DNA of 26,682 nucleotides from GCA-003244245 sp038276315 (GCA_038276315.1 JBBPZY010000088.1:1-26682); one strand, 5' to 3'. Shown: positions 1 through 8,152, numbered from the stretch's first letter. Numbers and translations: made by a program. The notes: generated by a model not told the origin, from the letters alone.

Positions 1-1
1 C

Positions 2-109
2 TCCCGCGACGACCTCGCCGACAAGATCACCACATTCATCACGGCCTACAACGAGACCGCCAAACCCTTCCGCTGGACCTACGACGCCAAGCTCCTCAGG
101 GCCGCATGA
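2..109 (+). CDS. IS630-type transposase, C-terminal end only (runs off left edge)
   Basis: Thirty-five in-frame residues precede a TGA at 107-109. They include AYNETAKPFRWTYDAK, the typical tail of IS630/Tc1-mariner DDE transposases, in which an aromatic 'F.W.YDAK' segment closes the protein. The catalytic core lies outside the window, so I cannot say whether the element is intact. No inverted repeat of the element could be identified between this stop and the esterase at 182. The fragment indicates that an insertion sequence bounds the accessory region that follows. Confidence 0.75.
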   Translation, partial: SRDDLADKITTFITAYNETAKPFRWTYDAKLLRAA

Positions 110-181
110 TCCCCCAACGAACTTATGCGGCGCTGCACTAGTGTCCAAGGGGTGGCCAGCACCTGGAGTGGCGAGGGAAAC

Positions 182-1036
182 GTGACTCTGCCGGGAGCGG
201 TCAGCTACACCCTCAGCGCCGGGAACGAGCCCACCGACCAATGGCACGTATCGGTGGCGATGCCCCCACCGAACCTGCAGGCCATCGCCGGGCCCGGCCC
301 ATGGCCGGCGCTCTACCTCCTCGATGCGCCGATCACCTTCGTTATCGCCGCGCAGACCGCACAGACCGCGATGGCTTTCTCGCTCGGCCAGTTGCGGCCC
401 ATCGCGGTCGTCGGTATCGGCCCGGCCACCGATGACCTGCGCAGGATCGACGCGCACCGCATCAGGAATCTCACCCCGACAACGTTCGTGCCGCCCCATC
501 TGGAAGGCAGGGCGAACCACGACACTGGCGGCGCCGACGGCATGCTCGACCTGATCGTCAACGAGATCGCGCCCTACCTGGACAACCGCCACCCGCTCGA
601 CCCGGCCGACCGCGGGCTCGGCGGCATCTCGCTCGGCGGCCTGGTCACCTGCTGGGCCCTGCTGACCCGCCCGACCAGCTTCCGCCGATTCCTCGCGGTC
701 AGCCCCTCGCTCTACTGGGACGGCCATCTGCTGCTCGACGAGCACCGCCTGCCCGCTGTTGCCGCCCCTGACGCCGAGGTCTACCTCGCCGTCGGCGAGC
801 ACGAGGAAGACCCGGCGTACGGCTGGCCGGTAGTGCCGCCCGAGATGCTCGAGATCATGTCCGATATCAAGATGGTCTCCGAGGCCATCAGCCTGGCCGA
901 TCGGCTCAGCCGCGCCGGCACCCACGTCCGGACCGACGTCATCCCCGACGAGAACCACGCCACTATCTGGCCGACCGCCGCCACTCGGGGAATCGTCCAT
1001 CTCTATGGTACCGGAAACCAACCCAGGCACAGATGA
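182..1036 (+). CDS. alpha/beta-hydrolase, enterochelin-esterase/esterase D-like
   Basis: This is a 284-residue serine hydrolase of the 'putative esterase' (Fes/BesA/EstD-like) group, which hydrolyses esters or siderophore ester bonds. The nucleophile elbow GISLGG puts the serine at about residue 150, and the DENHATIW segment near residue 259 supplies a plausible catalytic histidine. No signal peptide is seen, so it is probably cytoplasmic. I chose GTG at 182 because a GAGGGAAA purine stretch sits just upstream; the frame stays open back to 125 without a better signal. The decayed MFS gene follows 75 bp later on the same strand. The substrate cannot be told from the sequence. Confidence 0.8.
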   Translation: MTLPGAVSYTLSAGNEPTDQWHVSVAMPPPNLQAIAGPGPWPALYLLDAPITFVIAAQTAQTAMAFSLGQLRPIAVVGIGPATDDLRRIDAHRIRNLTPTTFVPPHLEGRANHDTGGADGMLDLIVNEIAPYLDNRHPLDPADRGLGGISLGGLVTCWALLTRPTSFRRFLAVSPSLYWDGHLLLDEHRLPAVAAPDAEVYLAVGEHEEDPAYGWPVVPPEMLEIMSDIKMVSEAISLADRLSRAGTHVRTDVIPDENHATIWPTAATRGIVHLYGTGNQPRHR

Positions 1037-1111
1037 CCAGCGCGCCGGGCCAGGGCTTGCCTGCCTCGGACTCGCCGGCCAGACCGGACCCGCTCGGCGA
1101 CGCCGAACGGC

Positions 1112-2256
1112 GTGGTGAGCGCCCGGAGGGCGGTCGCTGCGTCCTTCGCGATGAGTGGGATTACGGTGGCCTCGTTGCTCTCCCGCGCTCCCGGCGTCCG
1201 CGACGCTCTGGGGATCTCATCGGCGCAGTTCGGGCTGCTGCTGCTGTGCGTGTCCGGGGGCGCGATGGTGGGATTGCCGCTGTCCGGGCCGATCGTGCAT
1301 CGGTTCGGCCCGGCTCGCACCGTGCTCACCGGGTCGCTGACGGTCACGACGGGGCTCGTCACGTTGGCCGCCGGGATGCAGGTCGGAGTTGTTGGTCCGG
1401 CGGCGGTCGGCCTCGTGCTCGTCGGGCTTGGAATCGGCGTCTGGGACGTCGCGATGAACGTCGAGGGCGCTGATATCGAGCGTCGGCTCGGCCGATCACT
1501 GATGCCTCGACTACACGCCGCGTTCAGCCTCGGCACGATGGTCGGAGCCGGGGTGGGGGTGATTTCGGCGGCCGCCAGGGTACCCCTGGCCGTACAGTTC
1601 CTGCTCGTCGCGGCGCTCGTACTCGGGTTGGTGATCCTCGCGGTTCGCTTCTTTTCCAGCGTGCCCACCGACCCCGCACAGGATGCATCCGCCGGCTCCG
1701 GCGCGTTGGCGGCCTGGCGCGAGCCGAGGACGCTGCTGATCGGGTTGCTGGTGCTCGGGTTCGCCTTCATGGAGGCTCGGCGAACGACTGGATCGCCCTG
1801 GCGATGGTCGACGGCTACGGCACGAGCGAGGCGGTCGGCGCGATCGGCTTCGCCCTGTTCGTCTCGGCGATGACCGTCGGGCGCCTGATCGGGGGCTCGG
1901 CTCTGCAGAGGTTCGGCCGCGTCGCGGTGCTGCGGTCGACCGCTGTCATCACGCTCGCCGGCCTGCTTCTGGTCCTGCTGGGCGCCAGCACCGCGTTGGC
2001 GCTTGTCGGGGCCTCGCTGTGGGGCCTCGGGGCGTCGCTGGGATTCCCGGTCGGGATGAGCGCGGCCGCGGACGACCCGGCACGGTCCGCCGCCCGGGTG
2101 TCGGTGGTGAGCTCGATCGGCTACGCCGCGTTCCTCACCGGTCCGCCGCTCATCGGCCTGCTGACGGCAAGCGCGGGGATCCTGCGAGCGCTGCTCGTCG
2201 TGCTCGGCGCGATCGCGCTCGGCCTGCTGGCATCGGGTGCGTCCCGACGTCGCTGA
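1112..2256 (+). pseudogene. MFS transporter, broken by one frameshift
   Basis: Two overlapping frames together encode one complete major facilitator protein of about 380 residues. The first half (1112 to about 1772) reads GVVSARRAVAASFAMSG with six hydrophobic segments and a motif-A-like loop after the second (PIVHRFGPARTVL). The second half resumes as ANDWIALAMVDGYGTSEAVG. The join is in GAGGCTCGG at 1773-1780: adding one G gives GAG GGC TCG GCG AAC GAC TGG, restoring the conserved E-G-S-A-N-D-W. A one-base deletion in a G run is therefore the simplest explanation. It resembles the YfcJ/ProP-distant 'sugar MFS' type; the substrate is unknown. Either it is a young pseudogene or this is a sequencing error. 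Confidence 0.8.
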
Positions 2257-2263
2257 AGTCGGG

Positions 2264-2867
2264 CTAGCTCCGTCCACTCTGGAGGGTGGGCCGGGTTCCG
2301 ATGACGATGGTGGCGCCCAGTTCGTCGGAATTGGCCACCCGCGGGGTCAGCCCGTTGCGGGCGAAGGTCTCGACGGTGTGCGGCGCCTGCCGTCGGCTCG
2401 TCTCGACGAGCAGGTATCCGCCCGATGCCAGCCATCATGGCGCAGTGGCCGCGACTCGCCGCTGGACGTCAAGCCCGTCCGCGCCACCGTCGAGCGCCAC
2501 CCACGGTTCGTGTATGCGGGCCTCCGGGGGCAGCAGCCTGATCTCCTCGGTGGGTACGTAGGGCGCGTTGGCGACCAGGATGTCCACCCGGCCACGCAGC
2601 GCACCAGGTAACGGCTCGTAGAGGTCACCTTCGAACACCTGACCACCGGCGGCGACGTTGCGGCGGGCGCACCGCACCGCAACGGGATCGATGTCGACGG
2701 CGTACAACTCGACCCGGTCCAGGGCAACGCCCAGCGCGGCGCCCACCGCGCCCGAGCCGCAGCACAGGTCAAGGACGATAGCTCGGGCCCGATCGGCGGC
2801 GCCAGCACCGGGGGGCGAGGGTGGTGGCCTGGCGGACCAGCAACTCAGTGCGGCGCCGCGGTACATG
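2264..2867 (-). pseudogene. HemK-like protein-(glutamine-N5) methyltransferase, decayed
   Basis: Reading the minus strand from 2867 gives VPRRRTELLVRQA, then (one frame on) IVLDLCCGSGAVGAALG, the SAM-binding motif I, DIDPVAVRCARRN, and NAPYVPTEEIRLLPPEAR. The last is the NPPY-type motif IV, here with NAPY. These are hallmarks of the HemK/PrmC-like glutamine methyltransferases. Three lesions are visible. The N-terminal third is missing, cut off at about 2864. A frame change maps to the six-base G run at 2810-2815. An in-frame TGA (plus-strand TCA at 2435-2437) interrupts RVAATAP/WLASGGYLLVETSRRQ, consistent with a CGA-to-TGA change. The frame then stays open to the natural stop at 2264-2266. 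It is not functional as written. Confidence 0.75.
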
Positions 2868-3036
2868 CCTGGTCAGCGGCGACCACTCCAGTCACGTGTC
2901 CCGGACGCGGCTGGAGCGGGTCGGCCAGCAGATTCGGGACTGCCAGTTCGTCGCCATTCCCGGTGCCGGGCACCGGGTGCACAGCAAGCACCTTGAGCGC
3001 TTCGCCGACGTGGTTCTGCCGTTCTTGACCGCCTGA
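2866..3036 (+). pseudogene. alpha/beta-hydrolase, C-terminal fragment
   Basis: The plus strand encodes CLVSGDHSSHVSRTRLERV followed by VAIPGAGHRVHSKHLERF and ends at TGA 3034-3036. This is the C-terminal part of an alpha/beta-hydrolase: a beta strand with SGD (the acid residue position) and then GAGH carrying the catalytic histidine. Everything upstream, including the nucleophile elbow, is missing. The homology begins within about 5 bp of where the minus-strand methyltransferase homology stops, so the two relics meet at one breakpoint. No functional start is expected. Confidence 0.7.
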
Positions 3037-3061
3037 TCAAACCTGTGTTCGCCAGCAGGCG

Positions 3062-3660
3062 TCAGGTGGTGGCCCAGTTGGGATTGCGGCCGGAGAGCCC
3101 GAGCAGCCGGTCCAGGGGTGGCGCGCCGGCGACCACATCTACGGGCTTGCCGAACGGCTTGCGTCACCCTGGTAGTCGTCGCTGAGCATGGCGGGGGCGA
3201 AGTTCAGCGACTCTTGCGCCGCCGCGGTCGGCGAGGACCAGTGTTGACCGGTGGCGCGGGCGAGATCCCAACCGTGCACCTGGTGCTCCCAGAGGATCAT
3301 CCCGAGCGCGAGATCTCCGGGCATGGCGCTGTCCCCGAGCCGTAATGGCCGGGTGGCGGCGCCGCCACGGATCGCCCGGTCGAGTTTCTCGGCTGCGGCG
3401 CGCACCTGTCCGACTGCGTCGGCGGGCGCCTGGTAGCCGTCGATGTCGGCTTTGGGCGCCTGACCATCCGGGTCGGCGAAGCCGGCCGCGAAGTTGGTCA
3501 GCCAGCCCAGTACGTGATCGCGCAGTTGCTCGACGTCGAAGGCGGCACAGGGCGTCGGATCGTGCAGCTGCTCGGGGGTGATGCCGCCGACGACGGTTGC
3601 GAGGTCGGCGAGCACGGCGTGCAGCAGGTCTGCGGTCTGCTCCGATGAGGTCTGGGTCAT
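3062..3660 (-). pseudogene. TIGR03086/mycothiol-maleylpyruvate isomerase-fold protein, frameshifted near C-terminus
   Basis: The ATG at 3660 opens MTQTSSEQTADLLHAV, followed by TPCAAFDVEQLRDHVLGWL and LGMILWEHQVHGWDLARATG. These are the DinB-like four-helix fold residues of the TIGR03086 metal-binding family; the histidines in LRDHVLGW and in EHQVHGWD are the likely metal ligands. The conserved ending is displaced: after MLSDDYQG the frame stops early, but adding one base near 3162 (plus strand GCGTC to GCCGTC) restores GKPFGKPVDVVAG and a tail ending NPNWATT at the stop 3062-3064. About 35 C-terminal residues are affected, so partial function is possible. It is divergent from the AraC regulator, with 75 bp between the starts. 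Confidence 0.75.
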
Positions 3661-3722
3661 GACGATGACCGTATGGGCACCGGCTCGGGTCGGGATTGAA
3701 GATTCGCGACAGCCCGCGTCGC

Positions 3723-3728
3723 TAGGCT
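3723..3728 (+). promoter_or_regulatory. -10 element for a leaderless araC-type gene
   Basis: TAGGCT fits the actinobacterial -10 pattern TAnnnT and lies 7 bases before GTG 3736, so transcription would start on or next to the start codon. No ribosome binding site is present in the gap, which supports leaderless translation. Confidence 0.5.
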
Positions 3729-3735
3729 CGCGCGG

Positions 3736-4602
3736 GTGAGCACCGTGCCGGAGCCGGTGGAGCGGGACAGCCGCGGCATCCTCGATCCGTGGCTGCTGCG
3801 CCAGCGGATCAGCCTCACCCGATATCCGGCGGGCCCCGCGCTCACCGGGCTGGTCGACCGCTTCTGGGCGGTGCAGTGGGACCTGCCGGCCGGTGTAGTG
3901 CACCGCCAGGAGGTGCTCACCCACCCGGGCGCCAACCTCAGCGTCGGCCATCCTGATGCCCGCTCGAGCGACAGCGTGACCGGGCGGATCGAAGCTCGCT
4001 GCAACGGAGTCGCCCGGGGCCTGACCACTCGCGTGCTGGTCGGCAAGGGGTGGGCGGTGGCTGCGATGACCACACCCGGCGGCCTGGGAGCGTTCACCCT
4101 CGACCCGGTTTCGGCATTCACCGATCGTGTCGTCCCACTGGGACAGGCCATCACCCTCGACGAGATCACCTTGCTCCGGCACATCGGTACCGCGCCCGAC
4201 GAGCCCTCGCGCATCGCGATGCTCGGCCGAGGCCTCGAGCAGGCGCTCAATCCCCAACGGGTACCGGCCGCCCGCCAGGTCTCCGACATCGCCAAGCTGG
4301 CCGAAGCCGACCGATCCGTTCGCCGGCTCGACGACCTGTGCGCCAAGGCCGGCGTCAGCCAGCGGAGTCTGCAACGGATGTTTCTGCAGTACGTGGGCGT
4401 GTCGCCGACGTGGGTGCTGCGCCGCTACCGGCTTCTCGGGGCGGCCGAGGCGGCGCGGGACGGGCAGCGGACGTCATGGGCAAAGGTGGCCGCCGACCTC
4501 GGGTACGCCGACCAGGCCCACCTGATCCGAGACTTCCACGCCGCCATCGGCCGAACTCCCGCCGCCTACGCAGGGTTGTCGACGGTTCACGGGAACGTGT
4601 AA
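3736..4602 (+). CDS. AraC-family transcriptional regulator
   Basis: The 288-residue protein has an N-terminal ligand/dimer domain of the kind seen before the HTH in many actinobacterial AraC regulators (VDRFWAVQWDLP, residues about 40-52) and a C-terminal double helix-turn-helix (about 195-280). The latter includes LDDLCAKAGVSQRSLQRMF and the second HTH KVAADLGYADQAHLIRDF, ending in the usual GRTPAAYA. It would act as a DNA-binding activator or repressor in the cytoplasm. The GTG start at 3736 is 7 bp after a TAGGCT -10 element. Its divergent neighbour is the frameshifted TIGR03086 gene, the obvious first guess for a target, now probably damaged. Confidence 0.85.
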   Translation: MSTVPEPVERDSRGILDPWLLRQRISLTRYPAGPALTGLVDRFWAVQWDLPAGVVHRQEVLTHPGANLSVGHPDARSSDSVTGRIEARCNGVARGLTTRVLVGKGWAVAAMTTPGGLGAFTLDPVSAFTDRVVPLGQAITLDEITLLRHIGTAPDEPSRIAMLGRGLEQALNPQRVPAARQVSDIAKLAEADRSVRRLDDLCAKAGVSQRSLQRMFLQYVGVSPTWVLRRYRLLGAAEAARDGQRTSWAKVAADLGYADQAHLIRDFHAAIGRTPAAYAGLSTVHGNV

Positions 4603-4923
4603 CAGTTGCGTCGACATGTTGTCGCCGAGTTCGACAGGAGGGCTGCCCGGCTCGCGGCGGACAACCATGCCGTCGAACTCGGCGACACCATGGTTACTCA
4701 TAGACTCAAAGATCCACGGGACAGGTTGCAGCGCATCGATGTCGAGCCGCGGGACGTCGCCAACCAACTGACCCAATCATGGTTGGGCGGCGTGCGTGCC
4801 ACCCGAAGCCGGGTCCAACACACCGATTACGAGCCGCCGGGTGAGTTGCCGGGCCCATGTCCTGGATACGGCTAGTGTCTGCTCGAGCTGATCGAACCCA
4901 CCTGCTGAGTCGAGGTAGTCGTC
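4603..4923 (+). other. intergenic region between araC-type gene and darT, no convincing gene
   Basis: This 321-bp stretch has short open frames on both strands, but none shows family motifs or a good ribosome binding site. Its notable content is a long inverted repeat (4615-4692) and a small one, CCAACCA at 4760-4766 with TGGTTGG at 4780-4786. It should also hold the promoter of the darT-darG operon. TAGTGT near 4874 is a weak -10 candidate. Confidence 0.5.
4615..4692. repeat. 21-bp inverted repeat around a 36-bp loop
   Basis: The arms 4615-4635 and 4672-4692 are reverse complements with a single mismatch; the inner 16 bases (TGTCGCCGAGTTCGAC and its complement) match perfectly. The loop contains AGGAGGGCTGCCCGG. 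There is no T run after it, so it is not a textbook terminator. It may be a terminator-like hairpin for the araC-type gene, a protein-binding site, or the ends of a small mobile relic. Confidence 0.7.
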
Positions 4924-5562
4924 GTGCCGCGCCCGGTGCCCACGCCGCTATACCACTTCACGCCCATCCACCACCTGGGCTCGATCATCGAGCACGGCCT
5001 GCTGTGTGACAACGGTGCGGCGGCCGGGCTGCTGGCCATCGAGGTCGGTAACCGAGGTATCAAGGAGCGACGCCGACGCCGGGCTTTGCCGGTGGGTCCC
5101 CGCGGCGTGGTCGCCGACTATGTGCCGTTCTATTTTGCGCCCCGCAGCCCGATGCTGTACTCCATCGCGATGGGCAACGTGCCGGAGTACACCGGCGGCG
5201 TGGACCCGCTGGTATACCTCGTCACGACTACCGACCGGCTGGCCGAGCTCGGACTGCCGATGCTGTTCACTGACCGCAACGCTGTGCTGGACACCGCGCG
5301 CTTCACCGGCAGTCTTTCCGACCTTGACACATTGATCGACTGGCCGCTCATGAGGGCCACGATGTGGAATAACACGCCCAGCGAGCCGGACCGCAAAGAG
5401 CGGCGGATGGCGGAGTGCCTGGTCCATCGCCAGGTGCCCTGGCGGGCGATGGAGTATGTCGCAGCCCACACTCCTGCTCGAGCCGCCGAAGCTCGTGCAA
5501 CCTTGGCTCGTTCTTGTCAGGGTATTGCGGTACGAACAAGGCGTGAGTGGTACTTCAGCTGA
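4924..5562 (+). CDS. darT: DarT-type DNA ADP-ribosyltransferase toxin
   Basis: The 212-residue protein is recognised as DarT (formerly DUF4433). It starts with TPLYHFTPIHHLGSIIEHGL, carries ADYVPFYFAPRSPMLY around residues 65-80, and has RMAECLVHRQVPW with a conserved glutamate at about 164 that matches the catalytic Glu of the family. DarT enzymes use NAD+ to ADP-ribosylate bases in single-stranded DNA, blocking replication, and act in toxin-antitoxin and anti-phage roles. The GTG at 4924 follows GAGG at 4912-4915. The antitoxin gene starts 11 bases after the toxin stop, with its ribosome binding site touching that stop. All key segments are intact despite the decayed surroundings. Assignment as darT is firm; activity is inferred. 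Confidence 0.92.
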   Translation: MPRPVPTPLYHFTPIHHLGSIIEHGLLCDNGAAAGLLAIEVGNRGIKERRRRRALPVGPRGVVADYVPFYFAPRSPMLYSIAMGNVPEYTGGVDPLVYLVTTTDRLAELGLPMLFTDRNAVLDTARFTGSLSDLDTLIDWPLMRATMWNNTPSEPDRKERRMAECLVHRQVPWRAMEYVAAHTPARAAEARATLARSCQGIAVRTRREWYFS

Positions 5563-5568
5563 AGGAGG
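5562..5568 (+). promoter_or_regulatory. ribosome binding site deciding the darG start
   Basis: AAGGAGG overlaps the last base of the darT stop codon and lies 4 bases before GTG 5573. It fixes the antitoxin start well inside a longer open frame that extends back to 5456, and suggests translational coupling of toxin and antitoxin. Confidence 0.75.
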
Positions 5569-5572
5569 CGCA

Positions 5573-6646
5573 GTGATCCACGAGTCTCACGGCAACCTCC
5601 TCGACTCGGATGCAGAGGCGCTGGTCAACACGGTGAACACGGTGGGAGTGATGGGCAAGGGCATCGCTCTCCAGTTCCGCCGCCGGTTCCCGGAGATGTT
5701 CCGGGCCTACGAAGGGGCCGCCAAGCAGGGCGATGTCCGCCTCGGTCAGATGCATGTCTGGAACACCGGCGCGATGACAGGGCCGCGGTTCGTCATCAAC
5801 TTCCCAACCAAGGGACACTGGCGCGCGCGCTCCCGGCTTCCGGACATCGAGGCCGGGCTCGCCGACCTGGTGCGCGTGGCGCGAGACAAGTCGATCAAGT
5901 CGATCGCGGTGCCGCCACTGGGCTGTGGCAGCGGCGGGCTCGACTGGGCGGAGGTCAGGCCGCTCATCGTGAGCGCATTCGAGCAACTACCGGACGTCGA
6001 TGTCCGGATCTTTCCACCCGAGGGCGCTCCTGACGCGGCGAGCATGAGCACCCAGACAGTGCGACCGGCGATGACCGTGGCGAAAGCAGCCTTTATTGCG
6101 ACGATGCGCAGGTACAGCGAGATCGCGCTCGACGTGTCGCTCATTGAGGTGCAGAAGCTGATGTACTTCCTGCAGGTCGCTGGTGAGGACATGCGCCTCA
6201 ATTACACCAAGGCCCACTACGGCCCGTACGCGGATAACCTCCGCAAGGCGCTGCGATCAATGGAAGGGCACTTCATCACCGGGTTTGGTGACGGTAGCAA
6301 GTCCGTCCAGGAAGCCGAACCAATCAAGCTGCTCCCCGGTGTGAGCGATCAGGCTGACCGCATCTTGGACCGGTATCCCGACACTGTTGCCCGAATTGAA
6401 CGGGTGGTCCGACTCAGCGAGGGCTTCGAGTCAGCCTACGGTATGGAATTGCTCGCCAGCGTCCATTGGGTCGCCGCGCACGAGAACGCCGAAGCGGCCG
6501 CCGATCCGGGCATTGCAGCCGAACTGGTCGGCGCGTGGAACGCTCGGAAGCACCGCATGATGGGGCCAGACCACGTCGCGAAAGCCTGGTCGCACCTTCG
6601 CGAGGAGCGCTGGTTCATGGACGGTGCGTCGGCGAGCGTCCGGTAG
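5573..6646 (+). CDS. darG: DarG-type macrodomain antitoxin with C-terminal DUF4065-like domain
   Basis: The 357-residue protein begins with a macrodomain (about 1-155): HGNLLDSDAEALVNTVNTVG, then VMGKGIALQF with the lysine used by DarG enzymes, and PPLGCGSGGLDW. Such macrodomains remove ADP-ribose from thymidine or guanosine in DNA, reversing the toxin. The C-terminal part (about 165-350) contains LIEVQKLMYFLQVAGE and KAHYGPYADNLRKALRSMEG, a domain found fused to DarG and related to SocA/Panacea antitoxin domains, which probably binds DarT directly. It is co-transcribed with darT, and the strong ribosome binding site favours ample antitoxin. Length and domain order match full DarG; nothing looks broken. 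Confidence 0.92.
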   Translation: MIHESHGNLLDSDAEALVNTVNTVGVMGKGIALQFRRRFPEMFRAYEGAAKQGDVRLGQMHVWNTGAMTGPRFVINFPTKGHWRARSRLPDIEAGLADLVRVARDKSIKSIAVPPLGCGSGGLDWAEVRPLIVSAFEQLPDVDVRIFPPEGAPDAASMSTQTVRPAMTVAKAAFIATMRRYSEIALDVSLIEVQKLMYFLQVAGEDMRLNYTKAHYGPYADNLRKALRSMEGHFITGFGDGSKSVQEAEPIKLLPGVSDQADRILDRYPDTVARIERVVRLSEGFESAYGMELLASVHWVAAHENAEAAADPGIAAELVGAWNARKHRMMGPDHVAKAWSHLREERWFMDGASASVR

Positions 6647-6841
6647 TTCCAGGACCACCAGGTCCTCCTCGAGGTCGTCGCAGTAGCACATCGCGCCGAT
6701 TCCTCGGCGACGCCTGGCCCAACTGGTCGCCCGGCTCGCGACTGCACCGGCGATACGGCTATTGCGGTCCACACGTGCGACGGAACTCTGTTTCAGTAGG
6801 TTCGTAGGGGACGCTGGCTCACGGACGGGGAGCTGACCGAC

Positions 6842-8035
6842 ATGTCGGAAACACTGGACGACGCGTACATCCAGGATCCGCATACCTTCTTCGAACGGCT
6901 CCGCCGGGAAGCTCCGGCGTGTCAGGTGGTGATGCCAGGAGGACTGAAGGTGTGGCTGGTCACGCGCTACGACGAGGCCCGCGCAGCGCTGGCCGATCCG
7001 GCGCTCAGCAAGGACTCTGAGCGCGCAGCTCCGCTGCACGACCGGCAGGCGGCGCAGCGCGGGGCGGCAAGGGCGACCTTCGCCGAGGAGCTGTCCAGGC
7101 ACATGCTCAATGTGGATCCGCCGGACCACACGCGGTTGCGGACTCTGGTCGGCAAGGCCTTCACCGCCCGCAGGGTAGAGTTGCTGCGACCGAGGATCGA
7201 GGAGATCGCCGAGGATCTGCTTGACGACCTGGCCGGCGAGGTCGACCTCGTCCAGGCCTTTGCGCTCCCCTTGCCGCTCACCGTGATCTGCGAGCTGTTC
7301 GGTGTGCCGTCCGGCGATCGCGACCAGCTCAGATCATGGATGAACGCCATCGTCACCGCCGCGGACGCCGAGGTGGTCAGCAAGGCGTCCGTCCTGATCG
7401 CGGAGTACCTGTTGGATCTGATTGAAGCCAAACGCGTGCAGCCGGCCGACGATCTGCTGTCCGACCTGGTCCTCGCCAGCGATGGGGGCGACCGGCTGGA
7501 TGTGAACGAAATGACCGCGATGGCCTTTCTCATGCTCTCCGCCGGGCACGAGACGGCCACGCACCTGATCAGCAACAGCGTGCTGTCCCTGCTGCGCCAT
7601 CCCGATCAGCTGGCGGCATTGCGCGCGAACCCCACGTTGCTGCCCGGGGCGGTGGAGGAGTTCCTTCGTTACGAGGGCCCTGGTAACACGGTCACCCTGC
7701 GGTTCACCACCGCGCCGGTGCGGTTGGGTGAGGTGGAGGTCCCGGAGGGCGAGTTCGTGCTGGTGGCCCAGGCGTCTGCCAACCGCGACCCGGCGCGGTT
7801 CGACGACGCCGACCAGTTGGACATCAACCGCAAACCCAACCGGCACCTGGCATTCGGGCACGGCATCCACCATTGCCTCGGAGCGCCGCTCGCTCGGCTC
7901 GAGGGCCAGATCGCCATCGGTCGGCTGCTGGCCCGGTTTCCCGGGCTGGCCCTCGCCGTCGAGCCGGCCGAGCTGAGATGGCGCAACAGCACGATGTTCC
8001 ACGGCCTGCAAACCTTGCCTGTGACGCTCGGCTGA
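6842..8035 (+). CDS. cytochrome P450
   Basis: The 397-residue soluble bacterial P450 is complete. It has the I-helix oxygen-activating motif AGHET (234-238), the K-helix ExxR (E273-R276 in EEFLRY) and the heme-ligand loop FGHGIHHCLGAPLARLEG with Cys345. It would insert one oxygen atom into an organic substrate using electrons from a ferredoxin and reductase, neither of which is adjacent. The AGHETATHLISN segment resembles CYP107-like enzymes of actinobacteria, but I cannot assign a subfamily or substrate. ATG 6842 follows GGGGAG, a good ribosome binding site. The 195 bp before it contain no gene. A MaoC-type hydratase follows on the same strand, though 206 bp apart. Confidence 0.93.
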   Translation: MSETLDDAYIQDPHTFFERLRREAPACQVVMPGGLKVWLVTRYDEARAALADPALSKDSERAAPLHDRQAAQRGAARATFAEELSRHMLNVDPPDHTRLRTLVGKAFTARRVELLRPRIEEIAEDLLDDLAGEVDLVQAFALPLPLTVICELFGVPSGDRDQLRSWMNAIVTAADAEVVSKASVLIAEYLLDLIEAKRVQPADDLLSDLVLASDGGDRLDVNEMTAMAFLMLSAGHETATHLISNSVLSLLRHPDQLAALRANPTLLPGAVEEFLRYEGPGNTVTLRFTTAPVRLGEVEVPEGEFVLVAQASANRDPARFDDADQLDINRKPNRHLAFGHGIHHCLGAPLARLEGQIAIGRLLARFPGLALAVEPAELRWRNSTMFHGLQTLPVTLG

Positions 8036-8101
8036 CGGGTACTCGCGTGGAATTCGTCCCATCAGTCACCGTCACAGACGAAGAGGGGGTGATTCGTTGC
8101 G

Positions 8102-8152
8102 GACGTGCCGCAGCCGGCAACTAAGGGCAAAAGTTGCCAACGCTGGCACGTC
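8102..8152. repeat. two-tier hairpin between the P450 and MaoC genes
   Basis: An outer 8-bp stem (GACGTGCC 8102-8109 with GGCACGTC 8145-8152) encloses an inner 6-bp stem (GGCAAC 8116-8121 with GTTGCC 8133-8138), separated by 6-base internal loops on each side. No T run follows. It could end the P450 transcript, form a leader structure upstream of the MaoC gene, or bind a regulator. Confidence 0.55.

Noticed and set aside
1003..2277. 424-codon minus-strand open frame opposite the MFS pseudogene
   Set aside because: Its residues are Arg/Pro/Ser-rich and motif-free, as expected for the antisense of a GC-rich gene; the plus strand shows clear MFS homology.
3661..4374. Long N-terminal extension of the TIGR03086 gene on the minus strand
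   Set aside because: It is the antisense of the AraC-type gene; the family begins at ATG 3660.
4606..4875. 89-codon plus-strand frame after the AraC-type gene
   Set aside because: No ribosome binding site, no motif, and it runs through the long inverted repeat.
6647..6841. Minus-strand peptide-like stretch MCYCDDLEEDLVVLELP in the darG-P450 gap
   Set aside because: Part of a longer antisense frame over darG without a start signal; too short to support.
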